From assembly GCA_005503065.1 (NCBI GenBank), contig SCOE01000019.1, positions 40,598 to 104,597 on the forward strand: a DNA stretch of 64,000 bases. The letters run 5' to 3'. Both the position numbers and the translations under genes were made by a program. The stretch comes from Comamonadaceae bacterium ALPHA2B (GTDB lineage Bacteria; Pseudomonadota; Gammaproteobacteria; Burkholderiales; Burkholderiaceae_C). The notes beneath the pieces are model-generated. The model was not told the DNA's origin, made no database searches, and saw only the letters and a program-made list of their open reading frames with translations. Below are positions 51,705-64,000 of the stretch, piece after piece (positions within the stretch are counted from its first letter, which is position 1; each line of letters opens with the position of its first letter).

Positions 51705-51842
51705 AAAAAGGAGCAAGTCCGCCGCTGGCTGGCTACTCCTTTTTTGATAGCTGCTTGCGCCCGTCCCATGGGCGCCCAAGCCACTTTTCCTTTGAATTTT
51801 CTGCGTCTTCTGCGAATCCTCTGCGCCCTCTGCGTTCGGCTG
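51657..51842. repeat. Inverted repeat with 44-nt arms enclosing a second repeat
   Basis: Left arm 51657-51700 and right arm 51799-51842 are reverse complements over 44 nt, with the first 25 nt identical (CAGCCGAACGCAGAGGGCGC then AGAGG) and a few changes afterwards. Each arm contains tandem CGCAGAGG/GCGCAGA units. The 98-nt centre carries a full copy of the dispersed two-hairpin repeat (51732-51796). The left arm encodes the end of exbD and the right arm ends 14 nt before the glgP stop. Confidence 0.85.
51732..51796 (+). repeat. Dispersed two-hairpin repeat, copy A6
   Basis: CTTTTTTGATAGCTGCTTGC, GCCCGTCCCATGGGCGCC and AAGCCACTTTTCCTTTGAA. It has the same orientation as copies A1-A5 and is located between exbD (+) and glgP (-), inside the larger inverted repeat. 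Confidence 0.85.
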
Positions 51843-51856
51843 TCCGAATTCTTCCG

Positions 51857-54319
<2,463 letters not shown>

Positions 54320-54374
54320 GGCGAAAGCCTGAAGGTCGTGGGTTTCAGGAAAACGAAAGCCGGGCGCCCGGTGC

Positions 54375-55840
54375 TCACTGGCCGAGCGCGCGCCGGTAGA
54401 CGTCGATGTACTGTGCGGCGGCCGTGGCCCAGTCGAAGGGCTGGCGCATGCCGGCAGCGCGCACCCGGCGCCAGTCGGCCGGGCGGTCGTAGAGGGCGAA
54501 GGCGCGCCGCAGCGCGCGCGCATAGGCGGCGCCGTGGAAGCCGTCGAAGGCGAAGCCGTTGGCCGTGCCCTCGGCCATGTCCTCGAGGGTGCAGTCGACC
54601 ACCGTGTCGGCCAGGCCGCCGACGCGGTGCACCAGTGGCAGCGCGCCGTACTTCAGGCCGTACATCTGCGTCAGGCCGCAGGGCTCGAACATCGAGGGCA
54701 CGAGCGTCACGTCGCCGGCCGCGAACAGCCGGTGCGCCAGCGCCTCGTCGTAGCCGATGGTGGCGCTCACCCGGGTGGGCGCCGCGGCCGCACGCGCGCG
54801 GAAGGCGTCCTGCAGCCAGGCGTCGCCGCCGCCCAGCAGCGCGAGCTGGCCGCCCTGCGCGAGCAATGCGTCCAGGCCGTCGAGCACCAGGGGCAGGCCC
54901 TTCTGCTCGGTCAGCCGGCTCACCAGCACGAACAGCGGTGCCTGGGCGTCGACCGCGAGGCCCAGCGCATGCTGCACCTCGGCCTTGCTGCGCGCCTTGC
55001 CGGCCATCCGGCGCCCCTCGGGCATGCCGAAGGGCTGGGGGATGAGGGCGTCGGTGGCCGGGTTCCAGACCGCGTCGTCCACGGCATTCAGGATGCCGTG
55101 CAGCACGCCGGCGCGCGCACGCAGCAGGCCGTCGAGTCCGTGGCCCTGCGCGGGGGTCTGCACCTCGCGCGCGTAGTTGGGGCTCACCGTGGTCAGCCGG
55201 TCGGCGTAGTGCAGTCCGGCCTTCATGAACGACACCTGTCCGTGGTATTCGAGCCCGTCGATGCGGAAGGCCTCGGCCGGCAGGCCCAGGTCGGCGAAGG
55301 CCCAGGCGCCGAAGAGGCCCTGGTAGGCCAGGTTGTGGATGGTGAAGACGCTGCGTGCCCGCGCGCCGCCCGGCGCATGGGCCAGGTAGGCCGGCGCCAG
55401 GGCGGCATGCCAGTCGTGCGCATGCACCACTTCGGGGTGCCAGTGCCCGTCCAGCCCCTGCGCCAGCTGCGCCGCGGCCCAGCCCAGCAGGGCGAAACGC
55501 CGGTGGTTGTCGCCGTAGGGCTGCCGGTTCGCGTCCTCGTAGGGGTTGCCGGTCCGGTCGTACAGCGCGGGCGCGTCGATCAGGTAGGTGCCGATGCGCT
55601 GGCGCGCATTGAGCTCGATGTGGCCGTACACGAGGCGGGCCGTCTCGCCCCAGGGGGCGCGGAACTCGGCCACCTGCGCGGCGTGGCGCACGCCCGCGCG
55701 CAAGGCCGGGAAGCCGGGCAGCAGCACCCGCACGTCCTCGCCGGCGGCGGCGAGCGCCAGCGGCAGGGCGCCGGCCACGTCGGCCAGGCCGCCGGTCTTG
55801 AGCAGCGGAAACAGCTCGGCGCTGACTTGGAGGATTCGCA

Positions 55841-55841
<1 letters not shown>
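54375..55841 (-). CDS. glgA: Glycogen synthase (ADP-glucose)
   Basis: Adds glucose from ADP-glucose to the non-reducing end of alpha-1,4-glucan (GT5). It has 488 residues. The N-terminal ADP-glucose loop [20 protein letters not shown] (Lys15) and the conserved [42 protein letters not shown] and [20 protein letters not shown] match bacterial GlgA. The ATG overlaps the glgC stop by one base (TGATG at 55843-55839), so the two steps of ADP-glucose glycogen synthesis are translationally coupled. The upstream open frame on this strand is over glgC and not used. Confidence 0.97.
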
Positions 55842-57175
<1,334 letters not shown>

Positions 57176-57210
57176 CGGAGTCTCCTTGAATCGTTGTGGG
57201 CGGGCGCCGG

Positions 57211-59301
<2,091 letters not shown>

Positions 59302-59306
59302 CGTCG

Positions 59307-59371
59307 ATTGCTATGTTTTCGATAGCTGCTTGCGCCCGTACGGCGGGCGTTGCAGCCACTTTTTTCTTGAA
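59307..59371 (+). repeat. Dispersed two-hairpin repeat, copy A7 (best preserved)
   Basis: ATTGCTATGTTTTCGATAGC gives the first stem (GCTAT/ATAGC); TGCTTGCGCCCGTACGG and CGGGCGTTGCAGCCAC form the second, followed by TTTTTTCTTGAA. It fills the 82-nt gap between the two - strand genes glgB and glgX. Confidence 0.85.
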
Positions 59372-59383
59372 GGATGGTGCTTT

Positions 59384-61567
59384 TCATGCCAGCACCCACA
59401 GCACGGTCGCCAGCGGTGGCACCGTCATCACGGCCGACTGCGGCTGCCCGTGCCAGGGCACCGGCTGGGTGCCGACCGGCGCATTGCCCACGCCCGAGCC
59501 GCCGTATGCCACCTGGTCGGTGTTGATGGCCTCGCGCCAGGTGCCCGCCTGCGGCAGGCCCAGCCGGTAGCCGTGGCGCACCACGGGCGTGAAGTTGCAC
59601 ACCGCCACCACGCAGGCCCCGTCGGGTGCCCGGCGCACGAAGGCGAAGACGGACTGGTCGGCGTCGTCGTGCACCAGCCACTGGAAGCCGGCCGCCTCGC
59701 AGTCCTGTGCGTGCAGCGCCGGGTAGTGGCGGTAGACGTTGTTGAGGTCGCGCACCAGCCGGCGCACGCCTTCGTGCAGGTGCTGCGCGCCGCCGTGCTC
59801 GAGCAGGTGCCAGTCCAGGCTGCGGTCGGCATTCCATTCCGCGCGCTGCGCGAACTCGCAGCCCATGAAGAGCAGCTTCTTGCCCGGGTAGGCCCACTGG
59901 TAGCCGTAGAGGTTGCGCAGGCCAGCGAACTGCTGCCACTCGTCGCCGGGCATCTTGCCGATCATCGAGCCCTTGCCGTGCACGACTTCGTCGTGCGAGA
60001 AGGGCAGCACGAAGTTCTCGGTGTGCGCGTACATCAGGCCGAAGGTGATCTGGCGGTGGTGGTGCCGGCGGTACACCGGGTCGGTGTGCGCATAGGCCAG
60101 CGTGTCGTTCATCCAGCCCATGTTCCACTTGTAGTGGAAGCCCAGGCCGCCGTCTTCGGGCGGGCGCGTCACGCCGGGGAAGCTGGTCGACTCCTCGGCG
60201 ATGGTCATGGCGCCGGGCCGCTCGGTGCCCACCACGCGGTTCATGCGCCGCAGGAAGTCGATGGCCTCGAGGTTCTCGCGCCCGCCGTGCTCGTTGGGCA
60301 CCCATTGGCCCGCCGCGCGGCTGTAGTCGCGGTAGAGCATCGAGGCGACGGCATCCACGCGCAGCCCGTCGATGCCGTAGCGCTCCAGCCAGTACAGCGC
60401 GTTGCCGACCAGGTAGTTGCGCACCTCGGTGCGCTTCCAGTTGAAGATCAGCGTGTTCCAGTCGTTGTGGAAGCCTTCGCGCGGGTCGGCGTACTCGTAG
60501 AGCGCGGTGCCGTCGAAGCGGCCCAGGCCGTGCGCGTCGGTCGGGAAGTGCGCCGGCACCCAGTCGAGGATCACGCCCAGCCCGGCGTCGTGCGCCACCT
60601 CGACGAAGTGGCGGAACTCCGAGGGCGTGCCGAAGCGCGAGGTGGGTGCGTACAGCCCGATGGGCTGGTAGCCCCAGGAACCGTCGAAGGGGTGCTCGGT
60701 GACGGGCAGCAGTTCCAGGTGCGTGAAGCCCATGTCGCGCGCGTAGGGCACGAGCGTGTCGGCCAGCTCGGGATAGGTCAGCCACTCGTGCCCGTTCTTG
60801 TGCCGCCACGAGCCCAGGTGCACCTCGTAGATGCTGATCGGTGCGCTGCGGGCATTGGCGGCGGCGCGTTCCGGGCGCATCGGCTGCGGCGCGGGCAGCG
60901 GCCGCACCACGCAGGCCGTGTCGGGCCGCAAGCGGGCCGCGAAGGCGTAGGGGTCGGCCTTGCGCAGCACCGTGCCGTCGGCTGCGAGCAGCTCGAACTG
61001 GTAGGCGTCGCCCGCCACCAGGTGCGGCACGAAGAGCTCCCACACGCCGCATTCGCGGCGCAGGCGCATCGGGTGGCGGCGCCCGTCCCACTGGTTGAAC
61101 TCGCCCACCACCGACACCCGCCGCGCATGCGGCGCCCAGACCGCGAAGGCCACGCCCTTGGCGCCCTGCCAGTGCAGCAGGTGGGCGCCCAGCCGCTCCC
61201 AGGGCCGCAGGTGCGTGCCTTCGGCCAGCAGCCAGACATCGGTCTCGCCCAGCACCGGGGGGAAGCGGTAGGGGTCGTCCAGCAATTGCGCCTGATGGTC
61301 CCATTGCACCCGCAGCCGGTAGCCCATGCGCGCGGGCGCGGCCGGCACCAGCGCGGCGAAGAGGTCCGAATCGCCCTGGCGCTGCAGCACCGCCAGCGGA
61401 TCGCCCGAGGCGGCGTGCACCACGCCCACCGAACGGGCGCCGGGCAGGAAGGCACGGATGCACAGCCCTTCGGGCGTGTCGTGTGGCCCGAGCACCGAGA
61501 AGGGATCGCCGTGTTCGGCGCGCGCCAGGGCGCGCAGGTCGGCGTCGGGCAGGGCCAGGGCTTGCAC
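59384..61567 (-). CDS. glgB: 1,4-alpha-glucan branching enzyme GlgB, long form
   Basis: A 727-residue branching enzyme with both N1 (about 1-105) and CBM48/N2 (about 120-225) domains before the GH13 barrel. Nucleophile Asp405 ([19 protein letters not shown]) and acid/base Glu458 ([11 protein letters not shown]) have exactly the numbers of the E. coli enzyme, which supports the GTG start at 61567. [20 protein letters not shown] is the branching-enzyme signature. The start lies inside the end of the upstream alpha-glucosidase region (the stops and starts are 5 nt apart), so translation is probably coupled. It belongs to the glgC-glgA cluster and acts with GlgA. Confidence 0.96.
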   Translation of the reverse strand: MQALALPDADLRALARAEHGDPFSVLGPHDTPEGLCIRAFLPGARSVGVVHAASGDPLAVLQRQGDSDLFAALVPAAPARMGYRLRVQWDHQAQLLDDPYRFPPVLGETDVWLLAEGTHLRPWERLGAHLLHWQGAKGVAFAVWAPHARRVSVVGEFNQWDGRRHPMRLRRECGVWELFVPHLVAGDAYQFELLAADGTVLRKADPYAFAARLRPDTACVVRPLPAPQPMRPERAAANARSAPISIYEVHLGSWRHKNGHEWLTYPELADTLVPYARDMGFTHLELLPVTEHPFDGSWGYQPIGLYAPTSRFGTPSEFRHFVEVAHDAGLGVILDWVPAHFPTDAHGLGRFDGTALYEYADPREGFHNDWNTLIFNWKRTEVRNYLVGNALYWLERYGIDGLRVDAVASMLYRDYSRAAGQWVPNEHGGRENLEAIDFLRRMNRVVGTERPGAMTIAEESTSFPGVTRPPEDGGLGFHYKWNMGWMNDTLAYAHTDPVYRRHHHRQITFGLMYAHTENFVLPFSHDEVVHGKGSMIGKMPGDEWQQFAGLRNLYGYQWAYPGKKLLFMGCEFAQRAEWNADRSLDWHLLEHGGAQHLHEGVRRLVRDLNNVYRHYPALHAQDCEAAGFQWLVHDDADQSVFAFVRRAPDGACVVAVCNFTPVVRHGYRLGLPQAGTWREAINTDQVAYGGSGVGNAPVGTQPVPWHGQPQSAVMTVPPLATVLWVLA

Positions 61568-61572
61568 GGCGT

Positions 61573-63207
61573 TCAGTGGCCTTCCGGGCGGCCGAAGAAG
61601 ACGCCGTAGGGTGCGAGCTGGATCGTGCGGCCGTCCGCCCCCGCCACGCCGCCTTCGCAGGGATGGCCGCCGACGGTGGCCAGCGGCGCCGGCAACTGCA
61701 GCACCTGCGGCTCGGCCGAGAGGTTGAACACCGCGTGCAGCACTGCGCCGCCCTCGCTGCGCTCGAAGTGCAGCACCGGTTCGGGCGCGTCGTGGAAGCG
61801 CATCGCGCCCGTGCGCAACGGCGGCTGGCCGCGCCGCCACTGGATCAGCGCGCGGCTGTAGGCCAGCATGGAGCGCGCGTCGGCCGACTGGCGGTCCACG
61901 GCCAGCGGCAGGTGCGCGCCATACATCGGCAGCCAGGGCGCGCCGGTGGAGAAGCCGCCGTGCACACCGTCGGTCTGCCAGGGCATCGGCGTGCGGGCGC
62001 CGTCGCGGCCCTTGAACTCGGGCCAGAAGGCGCGGCCGTAGGGGTCCTGCAGCAGCTCGAAGGGCACCTCGGCCTCGGGCAGGCCCAGTTCCTCGCCCTG
62101 GTAGAGGCTCGCGCTGCCGCGCAGGGAGAGCAGCAGCGCGAGCCACAGCCGGTCGCGCGCCGCGTCGGCCGCTCGCCCTGCGCTCCAGCGCGTGGCCACG
62201 CGCGGCACGTCGTGGTTCGACACCGCCCAGCAGCCCCAACCGCCGGTCGCGTCGAGGGCGTCCTCCAGCGCCTGCACCTGCCCGCGCAGGTGGGTGGCGC
62301 TGTGCTCGCTGGTCAGCAGCGCGAAGCTGTAGGCCATGTGCAGGCGCCGGCCCGCCTCGGTGTACTGCGCCATCACGGGCGGCGCGTTCTCGTCGCCCAC
62401 CTCGCCCAGCGCCACGGCGCCGTGCTCGTCGAGCAGGGCGCGCAGCCGTTCGAGGAAGGCCAGGTTCTCGGGCTGGCTCTTGTCGTACAGGTGGCGCTGC
62501 ATGGCGTAGGGGTTCTCGGCCCGCACCGTGCTCACGCCGGCGATGTCGGCCAGGGCGGCGGGCGGGTTGTCGCGCAGCCGGGCATCGTGGAACTGGTGGT
62601 TGCAGGCGTCGAAGCGGAAGCCGTCCACCCCGCGCTCGCACCAGAAGCGCACCTCGCCCAGCAGCGCGTCCTGCACGGCGGGGCAGTGGAAGTTCAGGTC
62701 GGGCTGCTCGGTGAGGAAGCTGTGCAGGTAGTACTGGCGCCGGCGCGAATCCCACTGCCAGGCGCTGCCGCCGAAGACCGACAGCCAGTTGGTCGGCGGC
62801 GTGCCGTCGGGCTTCGCGTCGGCCCACACGTACCAGTCGGCCTTGGGGTTGTCGCGGCTCGCACGGCTTTCCTTGAACCAGGCGTGCTGGTCGGAGGTGT
62901 GCGAGAGCACCTGGTCGATGATGATCTTCAGGCCCAGGCGGTGCGCCTCGGCCAGCAGGGCGTCGAAGTCGGCCAGCGTGCCGAAGATCGGGTCGACGTC
63001 GCGGTAGTCGGCCACGTCGTAGCCGAAGTCCTTCATCGGCGATCGGAAGAAGGGCGAGATCCAGATCGCATCCGCGCCCAGGGCCGCCACATGCCCGAGC
63101 CGGGACGTGATCCCGGGCAGGTCGCCGATGCCGTCGCCATTGCTGTCCATGAAGCTGCGCGGGTAGATCTGGTAGATCACCGCGCCGCGCCACCAGTCGT
63201 TCCTCAT
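61573..63207 (-). CDS. Alpha-glucosidase / oligo-1,6-glucosidase, GH13
   Basis: Hydrolyses maltose-type or isomaltose-type oligosaccharides, releasing glucose. It has 544 residues with the GH13 regions: [20 protein letters not shown] at the N terminus, [20 protein letters not shown], nucleophile Asp in [17 protein letters not shown], Glu in [15 protein letters not shown], and [14 protein letters not shown]. The QVLSH signature with Thr next indicates an alpha-1,4-type or broad specificity rather than strict isomaltase. It is the first gene of the right-hand glycogen operon and is followed by glgB without a gap. Confidence 0.92.
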   Translation of the reverse strand: MRNDWWRGAVIYQIYPRSFMDSNGDGIGDLPGITSRLGHVAALGADAIWISPFFRSPMKDFGYDVADYRDVDPIFGTLADFDALLAEAHRLGLKIIIDQVLSHTSDQHAWFKESRASRDNPKADWYVWADAKPDGTPPTNWLSVFGGSAWQWDSRRRQYYLHSFLTEQPDLNFHCPAVQDALLGEVRFWCERGVDGFRFDACNHQFHDARLRDNPPAALADIAGVSTVRAENPYAMQRHLYDKSQPENLAFLERLRALLDEHGAVALGEVGDENAPPVMAQYTEAGRRLHMAYSFALLTSEHSATHLRGQVQALEDALDATGGWGCWAVSNHDVPRVATRWSAGRAADAARDRLWLALLLSLRGSASLYQGEELGLPEAEVPFELLQDPYGRAFWPEFKGRDGARTPMPWQTDGVHGGFSTGAPWLPMYGAHLPLAVDRQSADARSMLAYSRALIQWRRGQPPLRTGAMRFHDAPEPVLHFERSEGGAVLHAVFNLSAEPQVLQLPAPLATVGGHPCEGGVAGADGRTIQLAPYGVFFGRPEGH

Positions 63208-63484
63208 CGCTTGGCTTTCTCGTAGGTCCGATTCATTGTGGCACGCGAGAAATGGGCCAAGTCCCGCGAGTGGAAGAGGCAGCTTAGACGGCTCCTGTGA
63301 ATTGCGTCACGCCTTGCAGCGGATGGCCTGCCGGGATTCCGGGGCTGTTGCCCTAGCATGGTTCCCAGAATCTTGGGAGGAGGCAAGGCGCGTGTCACGA
63401 GCACAGCAGCCGCAAGTTCTCGCTTTCTGCCCGGGATGGAAAACAAAAAAAGTTTGCGTTTCTACCAAGAGAAAGCTGTCACAC
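63208..63484. other. Divergent intergenic region, 277 bp
   Basis: Separates the glycogen operon (- strand) from the M23-like gene (+ strand). No gene is seen. The part near 63440-63480 is AT-richer (GGAAAACAAAAAAAGTTTGC) and probably holds the + strand promoter; a GGAGGAGG run at 63376-63383 is not placed before a usable start. The - strand promoter of the glycogen operon should also be here, but no consensus hexamers stand out. Confidence 0.5.
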
Positions 63485-64000
63485 ATGATCATCAGCCCGC
63501 CCTTCCTGCCGGCACCTGAGGCCGACGACGAGGCCTTCGTGCGCCTTGCCATGCCCGATGCCGTCGACATCGCGCCCAACTCAGGCGGCGCCCCCTTGGG
63601 CTCATACCCGCTGACCACCGCGCTGACCTGGCACAACGGACTGCACATCGATGCGCCACGCAATGTGCAGGCTCCTATCACGCAAAGCCCGGCGGCTCAG
63701 GTGCCACTTCGCCTGCCCGTGCGCGCCATTGCCGACGGCACCGTCATCTTCAAGCGCGAACCGAAGCCCGCCAACACCAGTCCCGCCGACCCGCAGAACT
63801 ACAACCCCTACGGCAGCGAGCCCGCCTGGAGCGACAACGGCATCGTCATCGTGCGGCACACCACCGACATCGGCGCGAGTGGCAACGCGTCCACCAGCCT
63901 GAGCTACTACAGCGTGTACATGCACCTGTCGCGCATCGAGCCCACCGTCGTGGAGAAACAGCCGATCTGGCGCAAGGACGCCATCGGCACCGCAGGCCGC
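63485..64000 (+). CDS. M23-peptidase-like protein, 3'-truncated by window edge
   Basis: An open frame of 172 codons running off the right edge, starting MIISPPFLPAPEADDEAFVR. The layout LTWHNGLHIDAP...VRAIADGTVIFKRE...GIVIVRHTT...YYSVYMHLSRI...RKDAIGTAGR follows the M23 (lysostaphin-like) beta fold. The first metal site reads H50-N-G-L-H54, i.e. HxxxH where M23 enzymes have HxxxD; His147 matches the YxHL motif. Proteins of this form occur near type VI secretion genes in Comamonadaceae, so a cell-wall-targeting effector is possible but not shown. Activity and the rest of the domain layout cannot be judged from the fragment. Confidence 0.65.
   Translation, partial: MIISPPFLPAPEADDEAFVRLAMPDAVDIAPNSGGAPLGSYPLTTALTWHNGLHIDAPRNVQAPITQSPAAQVPLRLPVRAIADGTVIFKREPKPANTSPADPQNYNPYGSEPAWSDNGIVIVRHTTDIGASGNASTSLSYYSVYMHLSRIEPTVVEKQPIWRKDAIGTAGR

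Overview
The window is about 64 kb of very GC-rich, densely coded DNA from a betaproteobacterium of the order Burkholderiales, most likely the family Comamonadaceae (Variovorax/Acidovorax-like). Evidence for this is the gene order fur | bamE-dapB, the hpf-ptsN-hprK block, a Bug-family (tripartite tricarboxylate transporter) binding protein, the codon bias, and a dispersed two-hairpin intergenic repeat with the core ATAGCTGCTTGCGCCCGT. No tRNA, rRNA, CRISPR array, insertion sequence or prophage was seen.

The two ends hold convergent alpha-glucan/trehalose clusters. Left cluster (1-16842, + strand): glgX (cut by the window edge), glgB, glgE, a treS-maltokinase fusion, a TM-helix membrane protein, treZ and a malQ-treY fusion. 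Right cluster (63207-51857, - strand): a GH13 alpha-glucosidase, a second glgB, a second glgX, glgC, glgA and glgP. Together they encode the classical ADP-glucose route (GlgC/GlgA/GlgB), the maltose-1-phosphate route (TreS/Mak/GlgE/GlgB), glycogen-to-trehalose conversion (TreY/TreZ) and degradation (GlgP/GlgX/MalQ/alpha-glucosidase). glgB and glgX are each present as two paralogues.

Between the clusters, 16.9-20 kb has small poorly known genes, an LLM-type flavin monooxygenase and an outer-membrane barrel. 20.2-30.4 kb on the - strand has mtnN, two acyl-CoA ligases flanking an orphan CoxL-type molybdenum hydroxylase subunit, and pntAB. 30.5-34.1 kb is a trimeric autotransporter adhesin followed by a BamE/OmpA-domain lipoprotein resembling the TpgA helper of Acinetobacter adhesins. 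Divergent from it (34.6-40.5 kb) is a tightly coupled set: OmpR-type regulator, LysM/FecR protein, CHASE2-PAS histidine kinase, DUF4019 protein and NUDIX hydrolase. 40.5-51.7 kb is mostly housekeeping: mnmA, a Bug protein, corA, a UvrD-like helicase, hpf-ptsN-hprK, fur, bamE, dapB, exbB, exbD. At the right edge an M23-peptidase-like gene begins and runs out of the window.

The most unusual non-coding feature is the dispersed repeat. At least nine copies lie near gene ends, some supplying the last codons of a gene, and one copy (between exbD and glgP) is nested inside a second, inverted repeat with 44-nt arms.
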